Below, piece after piece: positions 13,441 to 24,906 of a DNA stretch of 64,000 nucleotides. Each line of letters begins with the position of its first letter. The stretch's first letter is position 1. The notes below the pieces were generated by a model. That model was not told where the DNA came from and ran no database searches. It worked only from the letters and a program-made list of their open reading frames with translations. Position numbers and translations under genes: made by a program. This DNA comes from Thecaphora thlaspeos (taxonomy: Eukaryota > Basidiomycota > Ustilaginomycetes > Urocystidales > Glomosporiaceae), in the NCBI GenBank assembly GCA_900291925.1, contig UWYS01000016.1:530083-594082 (forward strand). The letters run 5' to 3'.

Positions 13441-14717
13441 ACGGGTTTCTGTCGCCGTTGCTCTGCCCCTTCCGAATACCTTAGGCCTCCTTCGCGTCGC
13501 TCTCTCTCTTCTGTCTTTAAAACAGCCAACTGTATAATCTTCCACCCTCGCGCTCACACACGAGCATATGTACACTCCTATGTACAGCCCCCTTTTTGGC
13601 CGTGTCGTCTGACCCCGGGGCAGATGGCCTGGTCGATCCAAAACACACCAACCATGCGGATAGGCCTCGGGCGCCTTCTCTGCCTAGAAGAAGAATGGGC
13701 AGGGGTGCGTTCGAGGCTCTCCCAGCAGCTTGCACCTACGCACAGGGAGTGAAGCAATGCAAAACACACCCATGATACGAACAGAATACTCTCGCAGCCA
13801 TGCGAAGAAGCCTGTCTTTTGAGCGACGATCGCTTGACCTTCGACCGCTGAGGAGGGGGGGGGGAGGGGGAATTGGTTGACGGCGAGAGAAGCAAAATGC
13901 TAAGGGACCCTCTGCCATGGATGGGGAGCGCGGTTTGATCTCTTCCAATTGGCGCTCTCTGGGACCCGTGTCGATGGATCCTAGGAAGCAGCTGAGCAGC
14001 GTAGCAGGTCAACCATCAACGATAGCGGTGGTCGTCGCGGCGGGAAGGCTTGTCTCGACCTTTGAGCTGCGCCTCGTCTCTGGCAGGAAAGACGATCTTC
14101 TGTAGTGAAGCGACGCGCTACGCCGCTTCAATGTTATGATGCATGTCGTCCGGCCAGGCGGTGTCGGCCAAAGGGCGGCGAGCGCAGGAGCGGCTCGGCT
14201 TGCTTGCGGCTGAGGGGAGCTCTTATCTTTTCTCGCGCGTTAGACGAAGGGGGCGAGGCGCGCGAGCTTCGGGAGGAACCGCTGACTTTGCTCCTATTGG
14301 GCGGCTTACTTTATCTTGAACACCCTACTATATTGGCAGGCGGGTTGGGTGAATAGAAGCGATCGCTTTGCGCGCGGCGGTTTCGAAATTCAAGCGAGAT
14401 GCTTTGAAATCCAAGCCAAGGCAGCGCTGGCGGGTCACACAGCAGCAGGCAGCAGGCAGCAGGCAGCAGCGGCAGCGACAGCAGCAGCAGCACCAAAACG
14501 GACGGACGGGCGGACGGACGGACGAACGGACGCATAGGCAGGCGAGGAAGAACCGCCCGCCGCCCCGACGCCCCCCCCCCCCCCGGGGCTCGCCGCGATC
14601 ACAGTCCCCCATATCGACCTTCACCATCCCCCTCATCGTACACCCCACACCACCACCTCTCCCCATTCCCCCCCCCTCCCCCCCCTAACTGGTTTGCCAG
14701 CCTTCATCATCATCATC
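13441..14717. other. Intergenic region, RPS15 to CYT1
   Basis: About 1.3 kb with no recognised gene. It holds a G-run at about 13855-13864, CAGGCAG/CAG repeats at about 14443-14490, an ACGG-type repeat at about 14499-14530 and a C-run at about 14571-14584. Pyrimidine-rich leader sequence precedes CYT1. Confidence 0.5.
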
Positions 14718-16589
14718 ATGGCCAACCTCTTCAACACCGCTCGAGTCGCTTTCCGCGCCGCCGCAAACAACGGCACCGCCGCTTCGGTAGGTATCCCTCG
14801 TCCTCTCCGCCTCGCTTTGACTCGACACCCTCCATCGCAACTCGACCTACCCATCCTTTCGACGCACATGTCCACACACACCACCTTCCAGCGACCACAT
14901 CGGCCTCGCCTACCAGCTTCCGACCCCTCCGACAGCGACTTTCGGCAAAGGCGGTTGGGCAAGCCATGGCTGTCTTTTTTTCTCCTCTCTGCTCTGAGCA
15001 GACGGGCGGGCCTAGCGGGCGAGCGAGGTCCCTGAGGTGTCTGTTCATTTCGACAGTCTACTCATCGCCTCGCACAGCCAATTCCTTGCAGCACATCGTC
15101 TCCGATGTTCCAGCGACATTCAGCAGAGCGTGGGTGGGGCATCGTGCCTGGCTCTCAGATACTGGCCACGATGACCGGGCTGGTAAAGCGGTCCGCTCCT
15201 CCTGTCCAGCGTCAGGGCAGCTCCCAGCGACAAGGCAGGCTGCCCTGGTGACACCTCTACATCTCGAGAGCCTTCAAAATTCGGAGGACTGCTTGGCGAA
15301 GCTACCGCCGCGCCGCCAGGTGACTTCGTGGCCACCCTGGACTACGACTCGTCCTGACGATCTTTCTCCGCCACACGCTGTGGCGAACAGCACAGAGCGT
15401 TGACACAAACGTCACCAAATCTCTCGCCATCTGTTGGCCTTTGCTTTTGCCTCCACTAACAGGTTCGCCAGGCCTCGACCCAGGCCGGTGTCAACGCGTC
15501 GCAGGTGGGTGTGGCAAACCGCACGCGGACACCTCACCTCCAGGTGACCGACCCTCTCGCTGACCGCCTTCCCTCGCACCATTCCCCCACCTCTCGCCGC
15601 CGCCAGTCGATGTTCGCGTCGCGCACCTCTGCCGTGGCCGCCACCGTGGCCGCCGTCGGGTCCGTCGCCTGGTACAACCAGGTCTACGGCACCCTCCCCT
15701 TCGTCGACACGGCCAGCGCCAACATGATTGACGAGGGCCTCCACCCGCCCAAGTACCCCTGGAGCCACAACGGCCCCTTTGAGACCTTTGACCACTCGAG
15801 GTGAGCTTTTTGGCGGTCACGAAGCAAGGAGGCCGGCGAATTCCTTGCTGTGCAATCCACTCCTGACACTGACGCTTCGTCCGTCCCCCATCGCCCATCG
15901 CCCCATCGACGCCCGCCTGCTCTCCCATCAGCATCCGCCGAGGATACCAGGTCTACCGCGAGGTTTGCGCGTCGTGCCACTCGCTGGACCGCATCGCCTG
16001 GCGCAACCTGGTCGGCCAGTCGCACACGGTCGATGAGGCCAAGGCCATGGCCGAGGAGGTCGAGTACGAGGACGGCCCCGACGACGAGGGCGCCACGTTC
16101 CAGCGACCCGGCAAGCTGGCCGACTACATGCCGCGGCCCTACGCTAACGACGAGGCGGCGCGCGCCGGCAATGCCGGTGCTCTGCCCCCGGACCTCAGCC
16201 TGATGGTCAAGGCGCGCCACGGTGGCGCCGACTACATCTTTGCGCTCCTGACGGGCTACACCGATCCGCCGCCGGGCGTCAAGGTTGGCGAGGGGCTCAA
16301 CTACAACTCGTACTTCCCCGGCACCCAGATCGCCATGGCGCGCGTGCTGTACGACGGCCTGGTCGACTACGAGGACGGCACGCCCGCCACGACGTCGCAG
16401 ATGGCCAAGGATGTCGTCACCTTCCTCAGCTTCTGTGCCGAGCCCGAGCACGACGACCGCAAGCGCATGGGCATGCAGGCCGTCATCATTCTTAGCAGCT
16501 TGACGGCGCTCTCGCTCTGGGTGAAGCGCTTCAAGTGGGCCGGCGTCAAGAGCCGCAAGCTCGTCTACGACCCGCCAAAAGGTCACTAG
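14718..16589 (+). CDS. CYT1: Cytochrome c1, heme subunit of complex III
   Basis: Four exons, 14718-14786, 15463-15504, 15607-15800 and 15932-16589, encode 320 residues. The introns are 676, 102 and 131 bases with GT...AG ends, and phases 0, 0 and 2 are consistent. Exons 1-2 encode a mitochondrial presequence ([15 protein letters not shown]...). The mature part has the heme-binding motif C114-A-S-C117-H118 and the axial Met in QIAMAR (M237). A C-terminal membrane anchor precedes the basic [14 protein letters not shown]. Cytochrome c1 passes electrons from the Rieske protein to cytochrome c at the inner membrane. The acidic stretch [13 protein letters not shown] is typical of the family. The exon 1 donor lies in non-conserved presequence and is the least certain boundary. 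Confidence 0.95.
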
Positions 16590-17453
16590 AGCGCCGGTGT
16601 GAGCCGCTCGGTAGTTGGACGTCGGCCGTCGTCGACGACATCCAGAGAGGCAGGCAGCAGGCAGGAGGGAGGAGCGTAAGTAGCACGGAGGGTGCCAGCA
16701 CGCAGTGGAGAACAGTAGAGCGGGGCGGGGCAAGGTCTGCTGCAGCCACCCGTACTGCGGTCGTAGAAGAGTCGGAAGGAGAGGCCCCAGGAAGGAGCGA
16801 CGGATCAGGAGCATGATGACAGGACACGATTCCGATCACTTCCCAAACATCTCTCGAGATCAGCCAGACGTTCCGAAGCGACCCCTCTACTGTTGTTTTT
16901 GTTCTATAGCTTCGTGCTCGTCCTACCTGACCCAACCTTCCCCTACGTCGAACGCGCAAACGAGATTTCCCAATGCACACAAGACTGAGTACCGACCGAT
17001 GCAGTTGATCCGAAGGCTCGCTGAGTTGTCTCCGGAAGCCGTATCCTTTCGCCTAATAGATCGGGAAACCGCAACTTTATGCCCGATACGCCCAAGAGCC
17101 TACAATGTGTGTGTACGTGGCCATATGATTGGGAGCCGCAAATTTCTCCCGATCTTCAAGTTGCCCGATATTCCTGCTGGGCTTCATCTTGTCGCCCGAT
17201 GCTATCATTCCTCTCACGTCACACGGCCAACCCCCGCCCAGCTCAGCTGCACCATCACCGCACCGACGAAGGCGACCACGACGGTGACCACCCTCATCAC
17301 CTCGCCCTCACCACTACCCTCACCCTAACCTTCACCCACACCAACACCAACACCAACGGGTCATGGCTTTGCTCAGTCTACTAGCGTAGCCCCAACGCTA
17401 CTCCCAGCTGCCCCGAATCTCATAGAGCACCTTCCACGCATCCCCACCCTCTT
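16590..17453. other. Intergenic region, CYT1 to APP1
   Basis: No gene is recognised. The stretch at about 17040-17205 repeats CCCGAT/ATCGGG and GGGAGCCGCAAAT words that recur in the block at 45.0-45.9 kb, so it looks like a relic of that repeat family. Confidence 0.45.
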
Positions 17454-19877
17454 ATGTCGTATCGCCAAAACAACTTTCTCGTCCGCGTCGACGGCGGCCG
17501 CAACCACGATCGACACAACACCAGCCACGATAGTGCTCCTTCCTCTTCCGTCTCCGATCGAAGCGCAGCTTCGCGGCGACAGCAGTCCACCGGCGGCGGC
17601 GGCAGCAGCAACACAATGAGCGGCTACCACCTTCGTTCTAAAGCAGGAGGCCTGCTCGCCTCGGGTTCCAACTACCTTGCCTCGAGGGACTGGCATTCCA
17701 TGGCCAGCTCCGTCAAGCAACGGGTTGCAGACGCAGGCGCATACGCACATCAACAGCAGCAGCCGTCGTCCCAACGGAGAGCAGCGCCGCCACCGCCACA
17801 ATATCAACACCATGGCAGAGCACCAGCGCACTCGCAGAGGTCCATGAGCACATCAACCATCTCCTCCAACCCGGCCTTCCGGCTCACCCAGCCCAACGAC
17901 GGTCTGTCGAGCCTCAAGGCGCTCAAGCCGGGACAGGAGACGCCCGTCCTGCTGTCCGGATGGGTCCAGCGCAACGTTGCCCGCGACCGCCACCCGCAGG
18001 GCTGGGCCGCCCCGGACGCCCCCGAGTATCTCGAGGATGGCGAAATCGAGTTCCAGGTCTCCATCGACGGCTTCGTCGCCAAGACGCTCGACGCTCCGAC
18101 GCGAAGCCAGCGCCTCTTCAACCAGATGGCCCGCCAGCTGGCCGCCCTCCCCCGACTGCCCACCAGCGCCGTTGATGGCCACATTTGGGATAGCAATCTC
18201 GCCCTCACGGACGAGCCCCTCGACATGGCGGCGCCCGAGGACGTACAGCAGCCGGATCAGCAGCAGCGCAGGGAAGACCGAGTGGACGAGGCTCGCTCGA
18301 CTTTTGGCGATCGGGCCATCAGCAAGCTGATGGAAGGCGCCGACGAAGAGACGCTCGTCAAGCTCATGGAAAACATCGGCGCCTTTCCAACCCAGGTCTC
18401 GGACGCCGAGGCCGCTTCGAAGCTCGAAGGCCGCACGCTCCACAGACCCCATGCAGAGCACAGCAACGCCACCACTAGCAACAACCTTGGCCGACCCTCG
18501 CGGCAGAACACGGCCTCATCCGTCTCGTCGAGCGCCTCGAGCGCCAGCAGCAACCATCTCGGTGGCTCGCTCTTTTGGGCCAACCGGACGGCCGAGGAGC
18601 TGCACAGGCTTCATCGTAACCTCGGCGAACGGCTGCGCGCCTATTGGATTTACCGATCGGGACACCGCGATGTCAACATCGAGGTCACTCCCATCGTGCG
18701 TGGCGAGGCGCTGCGGTCCTCTAACGACAGTCAGCGCCTGCTGCTGGCAGCAACTCGGCTCAAAACCGACTCGACGGGACAGTACACGCATCGCCTCGTC
18801 GTACCGTGGCACAAGATCTCCGCCTTTTGCAGCTACCACTCTTCGGCCAGCTCGCGTATCGATCCTCGTGACATCGAGGCGGTCGAGGTGCGGGCGGTCC
18901 TCCCATCGCCGTCGTCGCACAGCCTCGAGCCCGGCTCGTCACTGGCGGCCGACGGAGCCGACGATGCAGCCACTACGCCGTGGCTCCGCTACCCCATCAC
19001 CGAAGACGACGAGCGGCGGGTGCGCGTCATCTCGGACATCGACGATACCGTCAAGCACACGGGCGTCCTGCTGGGCACGAAGCGGATCCTGCGCAACGTC
19101 TTTGTCCTACCGTTCGAAGAGGTCGAGATCCCGGGCGTAGCGACGTGGTACCAGTCGATGGTCTCCCTAGGTGTCGGACTGCACTACGTCACGAATGCGC
19201 CGCTTGAACTACACCGACTCGTCGACGATTTCTTCAAAGCGGTCCACCTGCCCATCGGACACATTACGTTGAGGCATTATCCAAGCGGCACGAGGAGTCT
19301 ACTGGCCAGTTGGCTCGAGCCGGCAGGGGAGAGAAAGAGAGCCAACATCGTCAAGATCCTAGACGAATTTCCGCGGTCCAAGTTCATCCTCATAGGCGAT
19401 TCTGGAGAACTTGATCTGGAGATAACGAGTGAGCTCGCGAGGGAGAGACCGGTGCAGGTACGAGGAGTTTTCATACGAGACGTCAGTTCGCCGCGACTTG
19501 GATTGGCAAAGAGTCCAACGACGACGACGACTCCATTCGGCGCTGCTGCTGGAGGCGTATCGGGTGGGTTTCCCCCTGCAGATGGTGCAGTGACGAAACC
19601 ACCATCCGTCGCGCTATCTTCCATCTATCCGCCTCCTCCTCCATCCTCTTTCCCTCCTCTTGAATCGACACCTTCAAGTGGCAACGCTACGATACCCTCG
19701 GGTATGACGGAAGCAGATGTGAAACGTAAACAGGCGTTCCAGGCTCGTCTTTTGCGCGCTACGTCCAACCTGCCCAAAACGACCGTCTTTCGGTTGTTCT
19801 ACGAAGGTCGGGATGTCCAGCACGAGGCGGAGAAGTTGGTGAAAGAGTTGGTGCGTGGCGAGACCGGAAGTAGATGA
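17454..19877 (+). CDS. APP1: APP1-type phosphatidate phosphatase (DUF2183 domain)
   Basis: Single exon of 807 residues. A long Ser/Gln-rich N-terminus precedes the catalytic region, which contains RVRVISDIDDTVKHTG with the DxDxT motif at residues 528-532, then YVTNAPLELH and FILIGDSGELD. These are the motifs of the APP1 catalytic domain, a Mg2+-dependent haloacid-dehalogenase-type phosphatase that converts phosphatidate to diacylglycerol. In yeast it acts at actin patches and endocytic membranes. The first ATG is at 17454. A second in-frame ATG at about 17616 (MSGYHLRSKAGG) would also give a full catalytic protein, so the start is uncertain. The C-terminus has a Pro-rich run, PPPPPSSFPP, a possible SH3 ligand as in yeast App1. 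Confidence 0.9.
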   Translation: MSYRQNNFLVRVDGGRNHDRHNTSHDSAPSSSVSDRSAASRRQQSTGGGGSSNTMSGYHLRSKAGGLLASGSNYLASRDWHSMASSVKQRVADAGAYAHQQQQPSSQRRAAPPPPQYQHHGRAPAHSQRSMSTSTISSNPAFRLTQPNDGLSSLKALKPGQETPVLLSGWVQRNVARDRHPQGWAAPDAPEYLEDGEIEFQVSIDGFVAKTLDAPTRSQRLFNQMARQLAALPRLPTSAVDGHIWDSNLALTDEPLDMAAPEDVQQPDQQQRREDRVDEARSTFGDRAISKLMEGADEETLVKLMENIGAFPTQVSDAEAASKLEGRTLHRPHAEHSNATTSNNLGRPSRQNTASSVSSSASSASSNHLGGSLFWANRTAEELHRLHRNLGERLRAYWIYRSGHRDVNIEVTPIVRGEALRSSNDSQRLLLAATRLKTDSTGQYTHRLVVPWHKISAFCSYHSSASSRIDPRDIEAVEVRAVLPSPSSHSLEPGSSLAADGADDAATTPWLRYPITEDDERRVRVISDIDDTVKHTGVLLGTKRILRNVFVLPFEEVEIPGVATWYQSMVSLGVGLHYVTNAPLELHRLVDDFFKAVHLPIGHITLRHYPSGTRSLLASWLEPAGERKRANIVKILDEFPRSKFILIGDSGELDLEITSELARERPVQVRGVFIRDVSSPRLGLAKSPTTTTTPFGAAAGGVSGGFPPADGAVTKPPSVALSSIYPPPPPSSFPPLESTPSSGNATIPSGMTEADVKRKQAFQARLLRATSNLPKTTVFRLFYEGRDVQHEAEKLVKELVRGETGSR

Positions 19878-22800
19878 AGAGGGAATACGATCGTCGATAT
19901 GGAATACAATGTTCATGGAAACTTCCCACATGTCGCGGCCTCGGGTTTCTGGGCGATCTGGCGCGGCTACCGATTGACCCGGCCCCCTAAGTCGCGTCGC
20001 AGGCGTTGACGCGTCTCGCCCGAATAAACTTCCAATTCGACTCTACCAGGCAGGCCCTGACTCGTCTCGCGCGAGTCAATACCCAACTCGCCTCGACCAG
20101 GACATATCCTTGTTGCCATGTCCAGGCTCAGCACACCGCGAAGCTATCTCCTCATTCTCCTCAGCGCATGGTGACAGAAGCTTGGCAGTTTCTTCCCTTA
20201 GGAGACCGACTCCGGGCACGCTCGTCGTCTCCGGAGGCACCGATAGGGCTTGTCGTATTCTTTCCTCGTCCTACCACTCTCTCGCCGTATCCTACCACTG
20301 TACTGTCTGCTATCTCAATCTCTGCCACCTTTCCCAGCAGCGGAAGCCGACGATAACATGGTCAGATGGTGTGAGTACTCACCACACCCGTCCTTGACCT
20401 TTTTCGAGCAATGCTTCCTTATCCTTTATTCAGCAAGGAGCTTTCGGGCCATGGGCCAGTCACAGGTAAGCGAGGGATACGTCGAGTCTCTGAACAGCCA
20501 GGCTCGAGAGCAACGCTCATCAGACGATCGAGCATGTACCTGTATCGCCGCAGCATCGCGCGTCGTTGCCGCTGGCTCAGTCGTCGCGCCGATCGCCAGG
20601 CTCTGTGCGGCGGTCTCGATCTCGTTGTGCCGTGACCTGCACTCCACGACTGCTATGGCAGAGTTGCGTCGCTGCGTGGATCTCGATCGGCGATGTGCTC
20701 CGAGAGGGGAATCAAGGCGTGCTCCCATCATCAAGATGCCGCTTCGTCGCTACCATGATGGAAAGAAGGAACTTGTCGACAACACAGCCACGCTGGCTAC
20801 CGAGCGCACGTTTCCTATACCGTTCAACGGACGGACTGGGGAGACGACGCACTGCTCATCGACGACCTCTCGAGGATCAGCCGATGTCGCGACGTTCATG
20901 GAATCACACCGCCTTTGAGCATCGTCTCATGTTCGAGCAGTCGTCCCTTCCTGCGTGAAGAGATCCTTTCCGAATGGATGCATAATCAGTAGGTACTTGC
21001 CACCTTGACTGTAAGAGAGGATCGAAGGTGAGATATCGGCTCCGTCGTCGTTCATGCTCCGTTCCGCCACACGCTATTGTCCGGATGCGGGAATACCGAC
21101 GAAAGCATGATCTCGACGGGCGCCGTCGTTCGACGCGAACACCTGCGAAGATGGGAAGGAGGGGCTGGAGATCTAGCTGGTACAGTCAGTATCCTTCGGT
21201 CGACTCTTACGCTTCGGATCGCATCCCTGTTTGTTCTCAAGAGATCAACAGAGCCGTCGGTATCGCGGGCCTGCTAGGCGCGGACGAACGTGCTTCCCGG
21301 CGGCCTGTTCCTTCACCACTCAGTCAGCTTCGCTCACAAAAATATCGAAAAGCAGACTTCGGATCTGTTCGGTCGTGACCTTGGTGAGTGGACCGGACCG
21401 GCGCAGCAGGGTCAAGTCAAAGAGGGGGCTAAGCTTTCGTCGTCACGTTTCTTTCAATCTCGTTTGCGGGTCGGGTAGGGTACATAGGGTAGAGATTGGA
21501 CGGAATAAAGTGGTCTCGCTTTGGCGACATCATGGAAACGACATTTGGGCTGTGTCTTGGCCTGCTGACGCCTTCTGTTGTTTGTTGTGCGTGGAGGGTG
21601 AAGCGTGGGGGTGGAGATAAGTTGCACTATGGGAGAGGACAGGACCGTATGCGTACTCCACTGCAATCGCCACTGTAAGTTCAGTACGGCGAGGGCTAAG
21701 GCTAACCGTTGAGGCTGCTGCGCAGGGCCCGCTTGCTTCGACCCGTCAAGATTTAACGATCACTGCAAGTTACACCTGGTGCGTCCGAAGGAACAGTCGC
21801 AAGGCAGGCAAGCAATGAGAATTGAAGATTGCGTTCGCACACGAGGACGTCGAATCAAGTGGTGTGCTGACGGTCGAAGAGTCGATACGTAGGCACTGAG
21901 TAGAGTGGCGGAGGTATTGTCGAGGCTTCTGGAATCACTTACAGCCCGCACGTATTCTTGAGACCGCCGTCGCTTGGCGCCGGCAGCGTCAAAAGGTAGA
22001 TTGCCACGTATGTTCTGTAGCTACAGGTAAGTCACGTTGTGATGACACCTGGAGACGATCAACGTCGTTCATGCTGGTCGCCACTGACTCTACTTGACTA
22101 CCTCTCGGCACTTGCGGTATTGCAAGCAAGTTGCCTCGCGGCGTTGGACGTTGCTTGCCATGCGGTGGTGTATCGTCTCGTGCTGTGCCGATCAACGTCG
22201 AGACGCTCCAAGAGGTGCGAGGCAAGAATGGACGCCATCGACCACGGCAAAGAAGGGTCCATCCTGGAGCTCCGCTCCCATGAAACCAATCTTAATGACC
22301 CTACCGCTACATATTGTATGTACACACACCACAACACCTGCTCGCGAACGTGCGAGCTCGTCCACGGAGATGGCCGAACTCAGCCCCTCTGAGCACAGCC
22401 TCTACACTTACACATGCAGAGCGAGGACCCGTCAACCCACCTCGCCTTGCCTTGAACATGCCGGCGAAGACCATCGCCACGCCTTCGAACGAAACCCGTT
22501 GCTCTGCGGGTGAAATACATAGGAACACGGGAAACCGTCACGCCTGAACGCGGGTAAAATGCACAGGCTAGAGTAGGGAGACGTCGGCTCGCATCAAAGA
22601 GGTCGACCCTATTGGTCGTGATCAACAGGTCGTCTTGACAGGCGAGGCGAGGGAAAGGGCTGTGACCGAATCGCTCGTACAGCGTGAAAGTTGGACGGAT
22701 CAGGCTGCGTCCGGTAGCGGCGGGCGGACGGCACGGTTGTCGTCGTCGATGCGCAAGCTGGCCTGCCTTGCCTCAGCCAGGGTGGGCGGCGAACGGAGGA

Positions 22801-24906
22801 GCGAGGTGGTTGTGATCGGTCGGTTCCACTGACCGTGGCGTGCTTCAGGTGGTGGCTGTCACGCGCAAACTGCTCTCGGGCGTGAGCCGAAACGGTTCGG
22901 TCAGATCCGTACCCTGCCTCGAATCGCCGGAACGGACCCAAGGCAAAGCTGCAGCCGACAGACAGCTGCTGCTGCGGCCGAGCAGGCGCTGTCACCAGCC
23001 ACGCTATTGCAGCGGCTGTACAGTGCGTGGGTTTACTCCTTGACTGTGGGGTCTGGGAGGATTTTGAGCTGAGCAAATGCAGCGACGGCGGCGTCGAGAA
23101 GTGTCTCTCGTCGTCTCAGCCGGGTCGGCTCGGGCATTAGAGTGTCGCAAAGGGGCCAGATCGATGTCACAGCGTCCCCGACGGCCTAAATACAAAGGAA
23201 GAGCGATAGATCTGGACGCGAGTGGCGGCCCAACCAATCTGCCGTTGCACAGTGTTCTATCGGTCCATCATCATCAGCGAGGAGAGAGTTTCCCCTGGGA
23301 TTCGACATGATCAGAGGCAGCCCAAAGCGATTCCGAGGGCTTCGACGTCGCCTTCACTCGCCGCCTTCGGTCTCCCTCACTCGCTTTCTCGCTCGCCCGC
23401 GGACTTCCAACAGTGTACGTGGCAAGCAAGACCGGGCCGGACGTCAAAGACGCGGTGCAGTGCGGTACAGCAGGTGATGGCGGTGGCGGCGGTGATGGGC
23501 GTCGGGCAGACCACGGAGCAATATATGTACCTTAACTAGCGGGCGGGCGGACGGCGGGCAGCCGGACAGCGAGCTCGTAGGCGGAATCTTTCCGCCGTAC
23601 GCTGTGCCTGAAAGCTACCCTACATAGCCTTTGCTTGACGTTCTCTGCCCCGGAAGCCTGTATGCAGCAGCAGCACCGTCCGCAGGGACCGTCCGCAGAA
23701 GCGGTCATCCACGAACCACGACGACGCCGACGTCGCATCGAAACATAGGCTCGTCCAGGCCATCCTTTGCACAGCCGTGGACTGGGTCGCATGAGGCGGA
23801 CAAACCACGTCCTGCACACACAGGCACACGTCGACTGAGCATCCAGCAGCCGGCACACCCGACCAAAGAGCGCATACAGGCAAGTACAGTAGCTGTCTGC
23901 TTCTCTCCGAGCCACGACATCGCAACGCGGCGGAAGCAGCAGCAATGTCACCCGGGCCTCCGCTGCGCCTCCTTTCCTCTGCCTTGGGCTCTCACCGTCC
24001 TAGCTAGCCACCGCCGACGCCGTCGACGGACCTAGCCGACCGACGCCAACGACCGCGGACGGCCCTCTCTCTACCTTGCTTCTTCCATCTCATCACATCA
24101 CATCACACAACATCACATTGCCCCCCCCCCCCCCCCCTTCGGATCCCGCCGCATCCCTCCTCGTCTCTCTTGCTTTTCATTTTATCTATCATTCGACCCT
24201 GTCGTCGAGACCCCGAGGCTGGCTGCCCACTGCGCACCCCTCCTCTCGCCGGCTCGTCACAAAGCATCAACGACAGACCGGATCGTCCGCCCATCTCTCT
24301 GTTCCGCCATCGGCACCGCCTTCGCGCCCACCTTCGACATTTCCGACCTTTCGGCCATCATAGGACATCCTCGCACTGCCTCCCAGCCTTGTCCGCGAGC
24401 ATATATTTATTTACACCCCAGCGCGACAAAGGCATCTTTGTCGGTCCTTCTATCTGGCAGCGCTAAGCCTTGCCCTGGAATCGCCAAGGCGCGCCCTCTA
24501 TCCATCGACACCCCCGGATCTGCACTCTCGTCGTCATGCTAAACGTCTGCTGGCTTTCCACGTCCGTGTCTCGGCGTTTCGTCCTCACCTATTCGGTATC
24601 TCCGGGCCTCGCCATCCAGAACGACTCCCAGTGCGCCGGCGACGACCGCACGCCCGCGGCGGGACAGACCGCGGCCAAGTCAGCCCGAGAGGCGAGGAGG
24701 AGAAGAGGAGAGGTCCGCTTCGGAAGCGCCGCTGCGTCCCCGTACAGTCATTGACTAGCTGGCCACAGGTCGCGGGCCACACAGGCAAAGACTGAGCCTC
24801 TATCAGCAGCTGGCACCCCCCGTCGCCCATCGCCCATCCTCCATCGCTCACAGAGCAGTCACCCACACCAGACGCAGCCGGACGTCGCCTCCTCAGCATT
24901 TACGAG
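19878..24906. other. Long region without a recognisable gene
   Basis: About 5 kb. No ORF here has a recognisable domain, biased codon use or consistent splice partners on either strand. At 20012-20103 lies a copy of the dispersed repeat that carries CGTCTCGCCCGAATAAAC. Donor-like sites are scattered (GTGAGT about 20369, GTAAGC about 20467, GTAAGT about 22027), which could mark a spliced noncoding RNA or decayed exons. A C17 run lies at 24121-24137, and pyrimidine-rich sequence before 24907 is probably leader for the Zn2Cys6 gene. Confidence 0.4.
20012..20103 (+). repeat. Dispersed repeat copy (CGTCTCGCCCGAATAAAC family)
   Basis: Positions 20012-20029 match 45621-45638 exactly over 18 bases. 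A second, more diverged unit follows about 52 bases later (CTCGTCTCGCGCGAGTCAAT), matching the 52-65 base spacing of the copies at 45.5-45.7 kb. Confidence 0.65.

Noticed and set aside
22609..23076. 155-residue minus-strand ORF in the gene-poor interval
   Set aside because: No domain, no codon bias and no splice partner; random open frames of this size are expected in this base composition.
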